DNA of 64,000 nt. It comes from Halomonas cerina. GTDB lineage: Bacteria; Pseudomonadota; Gammaproteobacteria; Pseudomonadales; Halomonadaceae. The position numbers and the translations under genes are program-made. The stretch is taken from the NCBI RefSeq assembly GCF_014192215.1, contig NZ_JACHXP010000017.1:28695-92694 (forward strand), given 5' to 3'. The notes beneath the pieces were generated by a model, which saw only the letters and a list, made by a program, of their open reading frames with translations, made no database searches and was not told the origin of the DNA. Of the stretch, positions 47,770 through 58,291 are shown piece after piece (position 1 is the first letter of the stretch; every line of letters starts with the position of its first letter).

Positions 47770-50707
47770 GACGGCGTTCACCATCCTCCAGGTTAAGGGG
47801 CAGCCACAGGTGGATGCGGGTGCCGTGCCGACACCCGGGTGGCGGGGAGTCGATATCGATCTGGCCGCGGTGCTCGGCGATGATGCTGTAGACCAGCGGC
47901 AGGCCCAGGCCCGTGCCCTCACCGGGTGGCTTGGTGGTGGTGAAGGGCTCGAACAGATGGTCGCGCATGCTGGCATCGATGCCGTGACCGTCGTCGGTGA
48001 CGGTGACATGCAGCCAGTTCTCCTGGGCCTCGGCATCGATCACCACCTCGCCACTCGGCGCGCTGGCATCCCGGGCATTGCCGATCAGGTTGACCATCAC
48101 CTGCAGCAGGCGCTGGTCGTCGCCTGGGACCTCGAGGCCGGCCGCGCAGCGGTTATGGTAACGGACATCCTCCCCCGAGCGGGCAAGGTGGATCAAGTGC
48201 AGGGCCTCCTCGGTGACGGCGGCGATCGAGACCGGGGCGAAGGCGCGGCCGCCGACATGGCGGCCGCCATGCGCGAACCCCACCAGCGAGCCGACGATCC
48301 GCGATACCCGGTCGGTGAGCTGCTGGATCTGCCCGGCGGTCTCGAGCACCTGGGGGTCGTCGGTGTCGTAGCGCAGGTTCTGGGCCAGCGAGGAAATGCC
48401 GGTGATGGGATTGCCGATCTCGTGGGCCACCCCCGCGGCCAGCTGGCCGATGGAGGCGAGCCGCGCGGCATGCACCAGCTCGTCCTCGAGCCACTTCATC
48501 TCGCTGTGGTCTTCCACGAGGATCACGTGGCCCCCCCGTTCGTCCTCGTCGTCGTGCAGGCCGGCCTTGTGTAGCGTCAGGTAGCGCATGCCCCCGTCGA
48601 GCTCGACAGGCTCCTTGTAGAGGTGATCATGGGGCTCGGCCAGCACCCGGCTCAGCAGCTTGCCCCAAGGGGGCGGCAGGCTGTCGCGTCGTGCCCCTAC
48701 CACGGCATTCCCCGGGAAGCCGGAAAGGTCGGCCAGAGCGTCGTTCCACATCAGCAGCTCGCCGTCGTCACCGAAAGCACATAGGCCCACGGGCAGGCGG
48801 GTCAGGGTGCGGCGATGGTAGCGGCGCAGGCCGTCGAGCTCGCGGGCCAGGCCGGTGAGGCGCGACCGGTAGGCCTCCAGGCGGCTTTCGACGAAGTGGA
48901 TGTCCTCGGTGGCGCCCCGGACATCGTGGCGGTAGGGCAAATAGCGATCGACGATATCCTGCGCCACCGAGGGCCCCATCACGCCGGAGAGGTTGGCCTG
49001 GATGCGGTCACGCAGGCGACGCAGGGCATAGGGCCGGCCATCCAGCGGCGAAAGGTCCAAGGCCGACAGCGCCCGGTCGACCTCGCGGTGGGCCACCTCC
49101 TCGCCCAGGGCCCGGGCCAGGTGGCGCTTGAAATCCGTCCCGTTGGCAGCGACCAGCGGCAAGCGCTTGGGACGGATCACCGCATCCACCGAGCAGGCCT
49201 CGGCGGCGGCCCGCTCGCCCGGTGAGGTGCGACTCGCCAGCGAGACCAGGATCAGCACGAGGATGTTGAGCGATAGCGAGACCAGGGAGACGAGGTACCA
49301 CTCCGCCTCGCCGGCGAGCACCTCCAGGCCGGGCGGCAAGAAGATCCAGGCCGGCTGGTCGGTCAGCAGCGGCACCCACAGCCCGGCCAGCCAGACCAGC
49401 ACGCCCACCGAGAGCCCCGCCACCATGCCCTTGCGGTTGGCGCCCGGCCAGTAAAGCAGGGCCAGCATCCCCGGCAGGCACTGGGCCATGCCGATGAACG
49501 CGACCAGCCCCAGGGTAACGAGATCATGGTGGATGCCGACGAGGCGGTAGAACAGCCAGCCGCCGAGGATGACGGCCGCGATCAGGGCGCGGCGCAGCCA
49601 GCGCAGCCAGCGGTAGAGGTCGGGCTGCGCAACGGGAGGGTGGGCGACCAGCACCAGATGATTGAGGATCATGCCGGACAGGGCCAGCGAGATGATGATC
49701 ATGGTGCCGCTGGCCGCGGCCAGTCCGGCCAGGAAGGCCAGGGCCCCCACCCACCAGGACGTGGAGAGCGAGAAGGCCAGGTAGGCGAAGCCGGTCGTGG
49801 CGGTCTCGACGCCCTGATGCTGGGCGCCCCACAGGATCAGCGGCACAGGGAGTGCCATCAGCAGCAGGAACAGAGGCAGCGCCCAGCTCGCCTGCAGCAG
49901 CGTCTGGCGGCTGAGGGTCTCGGCGAAGGCGATATGGAACATGTGCGGCATCAAAAAGGAGGCCCCGAAGAACAGCAGCAGCAGGGTGCGCCACTGGGCC
50001 GGGTCGAGATGACGGGTCTCGGCCTGAGCGGCATGGCCGGGGCCGTCGAGCCAGGCCTGTAGGTCGGCGGGGCCGTCGAAGATGCCGAACAGCGCGAAGG
50101 CACCCAGCGCCAGCATGGCCACCAGCTTGACCACCGATTCGAAGGCGATGGTGGCCAGCAGGGTGTCGTGGCGATCGTGCAGGCGCGTGTGCCGCGCCCC
50201 GAACAGAATGGCAAACAGGGCGATCAGGCAGCAGAATCCCAGCGTCAGCAGGGCCGGGGCGTCGGTGCCGGAGAGCCGCAGAATGGCGTTGCTCAGGGTC
50301 TGCACCTGCAGGCCCAGCAGCGGCAGCACCGCCAGCAGGCTGACCAGGGTGATGAAGGCGCCCACCCAGCGCGAGCGGAAGCGGAAGGCGAAGAGGTCGG
50401 CCAGTGACGCCAGCTGGTAGGTGTGGGTCAGGCGCTGGATGGGGACCAGCAGTACCGGGGCCAGCAGGAAGGCGCCCGCCACCCCCAGGTAGTAAGCCAG
50501 GTAGCCGAAGCCGGCACGCCCAGCCAGCTCCAGGCTGCCGTAGATCGCCCAGGCACTGGCGTAGACACCGAGGGCCAGGGTGTAGATTGCCGGGTGCCGC
50601 ACGAAATGCCGGGGGATCCAGCCGCGCTCCACCGCCAGGGCACACAGGAACAGCAGTAGCAGGTAACCGATACCCAGCGCCAGCAGGTTGCCGAGGCCGG
50701 TACTCAT
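47747..50707 (-). CDS. cbrA: Sensor histidine kinase CbrA with SLC5 transporter domain
   Basis: A 986-residue hybrid. The N-terminal ~500 residues form a sodium/solute symporter (SLC5)-like domain of about 13 helices; a STAC-type linker (FKRHLARALGEEVAHREVDRAL region) follows, then a PAS domain (LPVGLCAFGDDGELLMWNDALADLSGF) and a HisKA/HATPase module with phospho-His762 in GVAHEIGNPITG and ATP motifs NLIGNARDA, DDGHGI and GTGLGL. In Pseudomonas it senses carbon/nitrogen status (histidine transport was reported) and phosphorylates CbrB. The start at 50707 gives MSTGLGNLLALG; it lies 15 bases after the cbrX stop. Confidence 0.96.
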
Positions 50708-50722
50708 GATGGTGCCTCCTGC

Positions 50723-50899
50723 TTAGCGCTCATCCAGCCGCCTCTTCTGCTCCAGCCACAGGGTCAGGGCGATCAGCACGCCCCAGATCACGAAGGGGCG
50801 ATACCAGGCCACCCCGGGGCTGGCCCAGCCGCTCATCAGCAGCGGTGACAGCAGATAGCCGCCGAACACCAGAAACAGCATGATGCGATAGACGTACAT
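50723..50899 (-). CDS. cbrX: Small membrane protein upstream of cbrA (CbrX-like)
   Basis: A 58-residue open frame, MYVYRIMLFLVFGGYLLSPL at its start and ending LEQKRRLDER, fills the gap between gluQ and cbrA. It has two hydrophobic segments (about 5-22 and 34-49), suggesting a small inner-membrane protein. Pseudomonas has a small gene, cbrX, in the same place, thought to couple cbrA translation; the match is by position and character. It ends 15 bases before cbrA. Confidence 0.75.
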   Translation of the reverse strand: MYVYRIMLFLVFGGYLLSPLLMSGWASPGVAWYRPFVIWGVLIALTLWLEQKRRLDER

Positions 50900-50911
50900 G
50901 GTCTGCCTCGC

Positions 50912-51775
50912 TCAATTTCCGGCGGTACGAACGCTGTCCCAGTGGGCGATGCCCCAGGCCAGCTGCTCGGCCACCGGGGCCTTGGCTAGCGCATCCGGTG
51001 GGGCCAGTGCCAGCGTCGTCAAGGCCCGGTGCAGCAGTGGGCGCACCGTTCGATCCTCTTCGGGCAGTGCCGGTGCCCGGTTCTGCTTGGAGAGCTTCTG
51101 GCCGTCCGGGCCCATCACCAGTGGCAGATGCCGGTAGCGGGGCGTGGGCAGTCCCAAGGCGTGCTGCAGCTGGCGTTGCCAGGGGGTATTGTCGAGCAGG
51201 TCGGCCCCACGAACCACGTCGGTGATGCCCTGGTCGGCATCGTCGACCACCACGGCCAGTTGGTAGGCCCACAGGCCGTCCTTGCGTGCGAGCACTACGT
51301 CGCCGAGGTCGACTGGCTCGAAGGCCTGCCTCCCGAAGCCCCGGTCCTGCCAGGTCACCGGTCGCAGGCCCAGGTCGCTGCGCAGCCGCCAGGCCACGCG
51401 TTTACCGGGCTCGCGGACCGCCTCGCGACACCAGCCGGGATAGACGGAGTGCGCCCGCCACTGCTTGCGCGAACAGCTGCAGGGATAGGCCAGCCCCAGG
51501 GCCTTGAGGCGCGTCAGCGCCGCCGCGTAGGCCGCGTCACGCTCATGCTGCCAGGACACCGGCCCGTCCCAGTGCAGGCCGAAGGCCTCCAGTTGGCGCC
51601 GGATGGTATCGGCGGCGCCGGGGGGGCAGCGGGGCGGGTCGATGTCCTCGATGCGCAGCAACCAGGTGCCGTCGGCCCGGCGCGCATCCAGGAAGCTGGC
51701 CAGGGCTGCGACCAGCGAGCCGAAATGCAGCGGCCCGGAGGGCGTCGGTGCGAAACGACCACGATAAGGGCGCAT
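50912..51775 (-). CDS. gluQ: Glutamyl-queuosine tRNA(Asp) synthetase
   Basis: A 287-residue GluRS-like enzyme that attaches glutamate to queuosine in the anticodon of tRNA-Asp. It begins [21 protein letters not shown], where the HFGS word is the HIGH variant; the zinc site has Cys residues in [10 protein letters not shown] and YPGWCR; the KMSKS counterpart is GQKLSKQN. It lacks the tRNA-anticodon-binding half of GluRS, normal for the family. dksA-gluQ adjacency is conserved in gammaproteobacteria. Confidence 0.96.
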   Translation of the reverse strand: MRPYRGRFAPTPSGPLHFGSLVAALASFLDARRADGTWLLRIEDIDPPRCPPGAADTIRRQLEAFGLHWDGPVSWQHERDAAYAAALTRLKALGLAYPCSCSRKQWRAHSVYPGWCREAVREPGKRVAWRLRSDLGLRPVTWQDRGFGRQAFEPVDLGDVVLARKDGLWAYQLAVVVDDADQGITDVVRGADLLDNTPWQRQLQHALGLPTPRYRHLPLVMGPDGQKLSKQNRAPALPEEDRTVRPLLHRALTTLALAPPDALAKAPVAEQLAWGIAHWDSVRTAGN

Positions 51776-51807
51776 GGTGATCTCCCCGATTAAGTGCCGG
51801 ATACGCA

Positions 51808-51831
51808 GACGGGCACCCTGAGGTGCCCGTC
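51808..51831. terminator. Hairpin between dksA and gluQ
   Basis: GACGGGCACC/GGTGCCCGTC with a four-base loop lies in the 92-base dksA-gluQ gap. No T-run follows on the minus strand, so it probably attenuates rather than fully stops transcription into gluQ. Confidence 0.5.
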
Positions 51832-51867
51832 ACGCGCGATGAGAGAGTGCCTCCACATGGCAGGCAT

Positions 51868-52305
51868 TCAGCCGCCCAGCTGCTTCTCCTTGAGCTCGGC
51901 CAGCGTCTTGCAGTCCACACAGAGGGTGGCGGTAGGGCGTGCCTCGAGGCGGCGGATGCCGATCTCGACGCCGCAGGCCTCGCAGAAGCCGTAGTCGTCC
52001 TCGTCGATCTTTTCGAGGGTCTCGTTGATCTTCCTGAGCAGCTTGCGTTCGCGGTCCCGGGTGCGCAGCTCCAGGCTGAAGCCCTCCTCCTGAGTGGCGC
52101 GGTCGGCCGGGTCGGCGTAGTTGTTCGCCTCCTCCTGGAGGTGACGAACGGTCCGGTCGACCTCTTCCATCAGTTCCTGTTTCCAGCCGAGCAGGATCTG
52201 TCGGAAGTGCTCCAGCTGTTTCTCGTTCATGTACTCTTCACCCGGTGCCGGCTCGTACGGGGTGAATTTCTTGGGCGCTTCCGTCTTCTTTTCTGCTACT
52301 GGCAT
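51868..52305 (-). CDS. dksA: RNA polymerase-binding transcription factor DksA
   Basis: A 145-residue ppGpp partner that binds the polymerase secondary channel. A coiled-coil hairpin (about 35-110) carries the DPADRATQEE tip, needed for activity, and the zinc finger has CEACG and CVDCK pairs (four Cys). The start at 52305 gives MPVAEKKTEAPKKF; the basic, flexible N-terminus is typical. It probably adjusts rRNA and amino-acid gene expression in stringent conditions. Divergent from the aminotransferase. Confidence 0.98.
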   Translation of the reverse strand: MPVAEKKTEAPKKFTPYEPAPGEEYMNEKQLEHFRQILLGWKQELMEEVDRTVRHLQEEANNYADPADRATQEEGFSLELRTRDRERKLLRKINETLEKIDEDDYGFCEACGVEIGIRRLEARPTATLCVDCKTLAELKEKQLGG

Positions 52306-52542
52306 GGGACACTGCCTCATTGATTTAGTGACTGCTGATCAATACCCGCCGCGTTGCTAAGGTATCTCACGCCAAAGGGATGCTTGTTTATCGGAAAAAT
52401 CCCCTCGGTGCAACACCCTCGATGGATGGGCCTGCGTCGGCACACCAAAAGTCGTAACATGCCCGGTTCGACCACAGATGCCGCGAAGGGTGCCCTCGCC
52501 GGCACACAACCGTAGCGAGATGGAGCAGTAGAGGAAACCGTC

Positions 52543-53709
52543 ATGAGCTGGAACCCGCGTGTCGAGAGGGTCGCCCCCTTCCGTGTGATGCGCCTGCTGG
52601 AGATCGCCCAGGCCCGCGAGGCGGCCGGTCACGATGTCATCCACCTGGAAGTGGGTGAACCCGACTTCCCGACGCCGCCGTCGGTGGTCGCCGCCGGGCA
52701 GGCGGCGCTGGCGTCAGGCCATACCCGCTACACCCCGGCGGCGGGCCTGCCGGCGCTGCGCGAAGCGATCGCCGGCCACTACGCCGCCCATTTCGGCGCC
52801 GAGGTCGATCCGCGGCGGATCATCGTCACGCCCGGGGCCTCGGGGGCCCTGCTGCTCGCCAGCCAGTTGCTGGTGGCCCCCGGTGACCGGGTGCTGATGG
52901 CTGATCCCACCTATCCCTGCAACCGCCACTTCATGGCCCTGGCGGGGGCCGAGTTGGACGCCATACCGGTAGGCCCGGCCAGCGCCTGGCAGCTCGATGC
53001 GTCGCTGGTCGCGCGCCACTGGCGCGAGGACACCCGACTGGCGATGCTGGCCACGCCCTCCAATCCCACCGGCCATGTGCTCGATGCCCCGGGCCTGGCA
53101 TCGGTGGCCGAAACCGTGGCAGCCCACGGCGGCCACCTGCTGGTGGACGAAATCTATCAGGGGCTGTGCTACGACCTGGCGCCGCAGTCGATGGCCGCGA
53201 TCACCCCCGCGGCCTTTGTCGTCAACAGCTTCTCCAAGTACTTCGGCATGACCGGCTGGCGTCTGGGCTGGCTGCTCGCCCCGGACGCGGCGGTGGAGCC
53301 GCTCACCCGGCTGGCCCAGAACGTCTTCCTGGCCGCCCCCACACCGGCGCAGCATGCGGCCCTGGCGGCCTTCACCCCCGAGAGTTCCGAGCTGCTGGAG
53401 GCGCGCCGCGGTGAGCTTCAGCGCCGCCGCGACGCCCTGCTCAAGGGGCTCGCGAGACTGGGGCTGGCGCCGGACCTGCCACCTCAGGGCGCGTTCTACC
53501 TGTGGCTCGATATCTCGCGCGTAAGCCGCGACAGCGAGGCCTTCTGCCGGCGCCTGCTGGAGGAGGAGAACGTCGCCATCACCCCGGGGACCGATTTCGC
53601 GCTGGTGGGCGGCGAGCACCATGTGCGCATCGCCTTCACCACCGGCACCGAGCGTCTCGAGGAGGCGGTGGTCCGGCTCGAGCGCTTCCTGGCCCGGCTG
53701 GAGGGATAA
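52543..53709 (+). CDS. Pyridoxal-phosphate-dependent class I/II aminotransferase
   Basis: A 388-residue fold-type I aminotransferase. Cofactor-site features are HLEVGEPDFPTP, TPGASGALLLASQLLVAPGDRVLMADPTYPCN, SNPTGHVLDA, DEIYQGLCYD and the Schiff-base lysine in VVNSFSKYFGMTGWRLGW. The substrate is not determined by these motifs; Pseudomonas has an aminotransferase in the same place beside dksA. It overlaps sfsA by one base (TAATG). Confidence 0.92.
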   Translation: MSWNPRVERVAPFRVMRLLEIAQAREAAGHDVIHLEVGEPDFPTPPSVVAAGQAALASGHTRYTPAAGLPALREAIAGHYAAHFGAEVDPRRIIVTPGASGALLLASQLLVAPGDRVLMADPTYPCNRHFMALAGAELDAIPVGPASAWQLDASLVARHWREDTRLAMLATPSNPTGHVLDAPGLASVAETVAAHGGHLLVDEIYQGLCYDLAPQSMAAITPAAFVVNSFSKYFGMTGWRLGWLLAPDAAVEPLTRLAQNVFLAAPTPAQHAALAAFTPESSELLEARRGELQRRRDALLKGLARLGLAPDLPPQGAFYLWLDISRVSRDSEAFCRRLLEEENVAITPGTDFALVGGEHHVRIAFTTGTERLEEAVVRLERFLARLEG

Positions 53710-54485
53710 TGGACTATCCTGAGCTGGTGCCCGGCACCCTGCGGCGTCGCTACAAGCGCTTTTTGGCCGACGTGCGCCTCGATGACGGTCGCGAGGTCAC
53801 CGCCCACTGTCCCAACACCGGCTCCATGCGGGCGGTGAACGTGCCGGGCTGCCGGGTGTGGTTGGCCGCCAGCGACAATCCGGCGCGCAAGCTGGCCTGG
53901 ACCTGGGAGCTGATCGAGCTGCCGCAACCGGGGGGCAGGACGGCACTGGCCTCGGTGCATACCGGGCGTACCAACCGCATCGTCGAGGAGGCGCTGCATG
54001 CGAGCCGGGTGCCGGCCCTGACCGGTTATGCGAGCCTGGCGCGCGAGGCGAGGGTGGTCATCGACGGGAGGCCGGCGGCGCGGCTGGACTTTCGCCTGGA
54101 GGACCCGGTGCAGGGCACGGCCTTCGTCGAGGTCAAGCAGGTGACGCTCCTCGAGGCCGACGGCCACGGTTATTTCCCCGATGCGGTCAGTGAGCGGGGC
54201 CGCAAGCATCTGGAGGTGCTGGCCGGCCTTGCCGCCCGGGGGCAGCGCGCCGTGCTGCTGTTCTATGTGGCCCACGAGGGGATTCACGACGTGGCGCCGG
54301 CGGCCCACCTCGACCCGGCCTATGCCGAGGCCCTGCGTCGGGTGGCCGGACAGGGGGTCGAACTGATGGCCTATGGCTGTCAGTTTCACTGGCAGGCCGG
54401 TCGGCCGGCGGCCCTCTCGCTCGGCGAGGCCCTGCCGGTGTGCCTGGCGCGCAGCCTGGCGGGAAGCGCTCAGCGGTCGATATAG
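53709..54485 (+). CDS. sfsA: SfsA family nuclease/regulator
   Basis: A 258-residue SfsA protein, originally named for sugar-fermentation stimulation in E. coli; an OB-like N-terminal part and a nuclease-like C-terminal part with DFRLED, AFVEVKQVTLLE and FPDAVSERGRKHLEVL. E. coli SfsA has been called a DNA-binding protein; its activity is unsettled. The start at 53709 (MDYPELVPGTLRRRYKRFLAD) overlaps the aminotransferase stop. The end overlaps the convergent DUF4426 gene by 16 bases. Confidence 0.95.
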   Translation: MDYPELVPGTLRRRYKRFLADVRLDDGREVTAHCPNTGSMRAVNVPGCRVWLAASDNPARKLAWTWELIELPQPGGRTALASVHTGRTNRIVEEALHASRVPALTGYASLAREARVVIDGRPAARLDFRLEDPVQGTAFVEVKQVTLLEADGHGYFPDAVSERGRKHLEVLAGLAARGQRAVLLFYVAHEGIHDVAPAAHLDPAYAEALRRVAGQGVELMAYGCQFHWQAGRPAALSLGEALPVCLARSLAGSAQRSI

Positions 54486-54922
54486 AAGCGCTGGATGAAG
54501 CTGACCTTGGCCGGCGGCGCATTGCGATCATAGGCCACCTCGAGGTCGAAGCGCATCGGCTCGTCTGCGCGAATCCGGAAGGTGGCGATCTGCGAGACGC
54601 TGTCGCCGTCGCGCAGGGTGCGAAACGCCAGCGGCGTTGCCTGCGTCGTCGTGCCGAGCCCGCCGACCTCGCCGTCGACCCGGGCGGCCACCGGTCGGGT
54701 CGAGCCGTCTTCCTGCACCTCCAGCACGCTGACGTTGAGCAGTCCGGTCACCTGGTTGCGCGGGATGCCGTAGTCACGGGCCACCTCCGGGGGGAGGAAG
54801 CTAGTATTCACGGCGCTATAGTGGATCTGGTGGTTGCCGACCTGCTCGTACTGCTGGGCCTGGGCCGGCAGGGTGAACATCAGCAGGCCCAACAGCAGGC
54901 CGCTCAACAGGCGTCCGGTCAT
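54470..54922 (-). CDS. DUF4426 family periplasmic protein
   Basis: A 150-residue secreted protein. The signal peptide MTGRLLSGLLLGLLMFTLPA ends at AQAQ. The mature domain matches the DUF4426 pattern: an immunoglobulin-like beta protein (NHQIHYSAVNTSFLPPEVARDYGI, RNQVTGLLNVSVLE, TFRIRADEPMRFDLEVAYDRNA). Function unknown. It lies after metW as in Pseudomonas, suggesting the metX-metW-DUF4426 run is one operon. The start at 54922 excludes a longer frame with no signal. Confidence 0.85.
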   Translation of the reverse strand: MTGRLLSGLLLGLLMFTLPAQAQQYEQVGNHQIHYSAVNTSFLPPEVARDYGIPRNQVTGLLNVSVLEVQEDGSTRPVAARVDGEVGGLGTTTQATPLAFRTLRDGDSVSQIATFRIRADEPMRFDLEVAYDRNAPPAKVSFIQRFYIDR

Positions 54923-54953
54923 GAGGCGTCCTCCGTGCGTGGCGGGCCTGGCG

Positions 54954-55556
54954 TCAGCCGTGACGACGTGCGACCCGGAAGATGGCGATCTCGCCGAACA
55001 GGTTGGGCCACCACCGCGAGGTCCAGTGGCCCTCGTGGCCACCGACGCCCACTGCCCGGTCGACGATCATCAGACCCTTGTCGCGACACAGGTGTTCAAA
55101 ATCGTTGAAGGTCGACAGGTGGATGTTGGGGGTGTCGTACCAGGCATGAGGCAGCGACTTCGAGACCGGCATGTAGCCGCGAATGCCCAGGTGCACCCGG
55201 TGGCGCCAGTAGGCGAAGTTTGGGAAGGTGATGATGCACTCGCCGGCGACCCGCAGCATCTCGTCGAGCATGCGATCGGGACGGCGCAGCGCCTGCAGCG
55301 CCTGGGTCATTACCACCAGGTCGCAGGCGTCATCCTCGAAGTTGGCCAGGCCCTCGTCGAGGTTCTGCTCGATGACATTGACGCCCTTGGCCAGGCAGGC
55401 GGTGATGCCATCGGGATCGATCTCCAGCCCGTAGCCGGTGACCTCCTTGTTCCGGGCCAGGGCCGCCAACAGGGTGCCATCGCCGCAGCCCAGGTCGAGC
55501 AGCCGGGCGCCTTGGGGCACCCAGTCATGGATCAGCGTGAGGTCGGCGCGCATCAT
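54954..55556 (-). CDS. metW: Methionine biosynthesis protein MetW
   Basis: A 200-residue SAM-dependent methyltransferase-fold protein. Motif I is [23 protein letters not shown], the [18 protein letters not shown] stretch, and [36 protein letters not shown] are all MetW features. It works with MetX to make homoserine acylation efficient in Pseudomonas-type methionine synthesis. It starts within the metX stop (ATGA overlap), so the two are coupled. Confidence 0.96.
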   Translation of the reverse strand: MMRADLTLIHDWVPQGARLLDLGCGDGTLLAALARNKEVTGYGLEIDPDGITACLAKGVNVIEQNLDEGLANFEDDACDLVVMTQALQALRRPDRMLDEMLRVAGECIITFPNFAYWRHRVHLGIRGYMPVSKSLPHAWYDTPNIHLSTFNDFEHLCRDKGLMIVDRAVGVGGHEGHWTSRWWPNLFGEIAIFRVARRHG

Positions 55557-56713
55557 GGACGGTTCTCCGGCAGGCCCTGGTCGCGGGCCACGCGCGCCAT
55601 GAAGGCGGCGAACACCGCCTGGTAGCGGGGCTCGGGCATCAGGAAGGCGTCGTGGCCATGGGGTGAATCGATGTTGGCGAAGCTGACCGGCTTGCCGGCG
55701 CGGATCAGCGCGTTGACCAGCTCCTTGGAACGCGACGGCGGGAAACGCCAGTCGGTGGAAAAGCTGACCACCAGGAAGGGGCATTCGGCTGGTGCTAGGG
55801 CGCGAGACAGGTCGCCGCCGTGGGCCGCGGCGGGGTCGAAGTAGTCCAGGGCCTTGGTCATCAGCAGGTAGGTGTTGGCATCGAAGGAGGTGGAGAAGGT
55901 ATCGCCCTGGTAGCGCAGGTAGGACTCCACTTGGAACTCCACGTCGTAACCGAAGTTCAAGTCGTCGGCACGCAGATCGCGGCCGAACTTGCTGCCCATG
56001 CCGTCCTCCGACAGGTAGGTAATGTGCCCGACCATGCGGGCCAGCTTCAGCCCTCGGCGCGGCAGGGTGTCGTGTTCGGCGTAACGGCCGTCGTGAAAGT
56101 CGCGATCGGAGCGGATGGCCTCCCGGGCCACCTCGTTGAAGGCGATGTTCTGGGCTGAGAGCTTGGGCGTCGCCGCGATGACCACGGCATTGGCGATGCG
56201 CTCGGGATAGGCCAGTGTCCACTGCAGCACCTGCATGCCGCCGAGGCTGCCCCCGATCACCGCGGCGAAGCGCTTGATGCCCAGTCGATCGGCCAGCCGC
56301 ACCTGGCTATGTACCCAGTCTTCCACCGTCATCATCGGGAAGTCGGGGCCCCACTGCCGGCCGGTCTCGGGGTTCTCGCTGGTCGGGCCGGTGCTGCCGT
56401 GGCAGCCCCCCAGGTTGTTCAGCGAGACCACGTAGAAGCGGTCGGTATCGATGGACTTGCCGGGCCCGATATGGGCATCCCACCAGCCCGGCTTGCGATC
56501 CTCCGGCGAGTGGTAGCCAGCCGCGTGGTGGTGTCCGGAGAGGGCATGGCAGATCAGGATGGCATTGCTGCGCTCGGCATTGAGGGTGCCGTAGGTCTCG
56601 TAGACCAGATCATAGGCCGGCAGCGTTCTGCCACAGGCCAGGGCCAAAGGGTCGTCGAAGTGCGCCGTCTGGGGCGTCACCAGGCCGACCGAATCGCGGG
56701 GAAGTTCGGTCAT
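55553..56713 (-). CDS. metX: Homoserine O-acyltransferase MetX
   Basis: A 386-residue alpha/beta hydrolase catalysing homoserine O-acylation in methionine synthesis. Nucleophile Ser156 in [21 protein letters not shown] forms the oxyanion region, and the Asp/His partners lie in [16 protein letters not shown] and SPHGHDAFL. Despite MetX ancestry, such Pseudomonas-like enzymes may use succinyl-CoA rather than acetyl-CoA; the sequence alone does not settle it. First gene of metX-metW. Confidence 0.95.
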   Translation of the reverse strand: MTELPRDSVGLVTPQTAHFDDPLALACGRTLPAYDLVYETYGTLNAERSNAILICHALSGHHHAAGYHSPEDRKPGWWDAHIGPGKSIDTDRFYVVSLNNLGGCHGSTGPTSENPETGRQWGPDFPMMTVEDWVHSQVRLADRLGIKRFAAVIGGSLGGMQVLQWTLAYPERIANAVVIAATPKLSAQNIAFNEVAREAIRSDRDFHDGRYAEHDTLPRRGLKLARMVGHITYLSEDGMGSKFGRDLRADDLNFGYDVEFQVESYLRYQGDTFSTSFDANTYLLMTKALDYFDPAAAHGGDLSRALAPAECPFLVVSFSTDWRFPPSRSKELVNALIRAGKPVSFANIDSPHGHDAFLMPEPRYQAVFAAFMARVARDQGLPENRP

Positions 56714-56750
56714 CGATCTTGTCGGGTCCCGTCGTTGTTGTCGGAGGGCA

Positions 56751-57344
56751 TCACAGCCCGACCAGCGCGCCGACGACGCCGGCCGCGCGGATCAGCGAGC
56801 CGACCACGATACCATCGATCAGGCTGATGGCGATGAACACCACGATGGGAGAGAGGTCGAGCATGCCCAGCGGCGGGATCACCCGGCGCACCGGCGCCAT
56901 GATCGGTTCCACCAGCTGCATTACCAGGATGGCGCCGGGATGACTGGCCTGGGGCGCGACCCAGCTGAGGATGATCATCACGATCAATGCGAAGAAGTAG
57001 ATCTTGAGAATGGCATTGGCCAGCGCCGCCACGGCACCGATGGCCAGGTCATCCACGGGGGCCATGCCGTAGCCGGCGATCTGCAGGATGGCGATGATGG
57101 CCACCAGCTTGATCACGAAGCCGCTGGCCAGGGTCGCTAGGTCGTAACGCCCCATCACTGGCCCCAAGAAGCTCTGGAAGGGGCGCACCGCGGGCTGAGT
57201 GATCTTGACCACCGACTGGCTTATCGGGTTGTAGTAGTCGGCCCGCGAGGCCTGCAGCAGGAAGCGCAGCATCAGCAGGAACAGGTAGATATTGACGAGG
57301 GTGTTGACCAGCAAGAGGCCGGCATTTCCCAGTTGACTGCCCAT
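56751..57344 (-). CDS. yggT: YggT family integral membrane protein
   Basis: A 197-residue protein with two YggT repeats, each two hydrophobic helices: [19 protein letters not shown] and the following [21 protein letters not shown], then [16 protein letters not shown] with [29 protein letters not shown]. The PIS...P(I/A)RR(V)IP motifs define the family, linked to osmotic or ion tolerance in E. coli and cell-division genes elsewhere. Lies between metX and proC as in Pseudomonas. Start at 57344 follows GGAGG. Confidence 0.93.
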   Translation of the reverse strand: MGSQLGNAGLLLVNTLVNIYLFLLMLRFLLQASRADYYNPISQSVVKITQPAVRPFQSFLGPVMGRYDLATLASGFVIKLVAIIAILQIAGYGMAPVDDLAIGAVAALANAILKIYFFALIVMIILSWVAPQASHPGAILVMQLVEPIMAPVRRVIPPLGMLDLSPIVVFIAISLIDGIVVGSLIRAAGVVGALVGL

Positions 57345-57405
57345 CAGGGCTCCTCCTTGTCGTTGCAACTCAGTCGTGTGAGCATCTGCCGGAACCGGTG
57401 CCGGC

Positions 57406-58230
57406 TCAGCGCTTGCCGAGTTCCTCGGCCATCTCTCTGGCACGCTCGGCGCAGGCGGTCATGGCCTCGGCCATGATGCGGCGCAGGCCCGCGTCCTCCA
57501 GGTGCTCGATGGCCCGCTCAGTGGTGCCCCCCGGCGACATCACGTTGCGCTTAAGCTCACCCGGCGCCTTGTCGCTATCCATCGCCATGCGCGCGGCGCC
57601 GAAGGCGGTCTGCATGGCCAGCCGGCGGGCGGTGTCGGCGGGCAACCCGAGCTTGGTGCCGGCCTCTTCCATGGCCTCGAACATCAGGAAGAAGTACGCC
57701 GGGGCGCTGCCGGAGACGGCGGTCACGGCCTCCAGCAGGGCCTCCTCCTCGACCCACTCGACCAGGCCCACGGCCTCCAGCAGTTCGGTGGCCAGGCCGC
57801 GCTGGTCATCGCTGACCCGTGCATTGGCGTAGAGACCGGCGGCCCCGGCGCCGACCAGGGAGGGGGTGTTGGGCATGCAGCGCACCACGGCGAGCTCGCC
57901 GCCCAGCCAGGCGTCGAGGGTCTCGGCCGGCAGGCCGGCCGCCACCGAGATGATCAACGGCTTGCGGGCCTGGACGGCATCGCGCAGCTTCTCGCAGACC
58001 TCGCGCATGATCTGCGGCTTGACCGCCAGCACCACCACGTCGGCGCTGGCCACGGCTCGGGCGTTGTCGGTGGAGGTCTGGATGCCCAGCCGCTCGCGGA
58101 CCGGGGTCAGGGCTTCCTCGTGGGGAGCGGTGGCGGTGATGGCATCGCGGGGATAGCCGCTATCGATCATCCCGCCGATGATGGCGCTCGCCATGTTGCC
58201 GGCGCCGATGAAGGTGACTTGGCTTGCCAT
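57406..58230 (-). CDS. proC: Pyrroline-5-carboxylate reductase
   Basis: A 274-residue NAD(P)H-dependent reductase, last step of proline synthesis. Rossmann motif IGAGNMASAIIGGM at the start; AVKPQ, PNTPSLVGAGAAGLYAN and the C-terminal AVSGSAPAYFFLMFEAMEEAG with SPGGTTERAIEHLE active-site helix are characteristic. Transcribed with yggS-proC-yggT, a conserved set. Confidence 0.96.
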   Translation of the reverse strand: MASQVTFIGAGNMASAIIGGMIDSGYPRDAITATAPHEEALTPVRERLGIQTSTDNARAVASADVVVLAVKPQIMREVCEKLRDAVQARKPLIISVAAGLPAETLDAWLGGELAVVRCMPNTPSLVGAGAAGLYANARVSDDQRGLATELLEAVGLVEWVEEEALLEAVTAVSGSAPAYFFLMFEAMEEAGTKLGLPADTARRLAMQTAFGAARMAMDSDKAPGELKRNVMSPGGTTERAIEHLEDAGLRRIMAEAMTACAERAREMAEELGKR

Positions 58231-58291
58231 GCGTTGTGTCCTGTCTGGGTCGACGAATGTCGGCCGGCGGCGGACCGCCGGTGACGATGTA

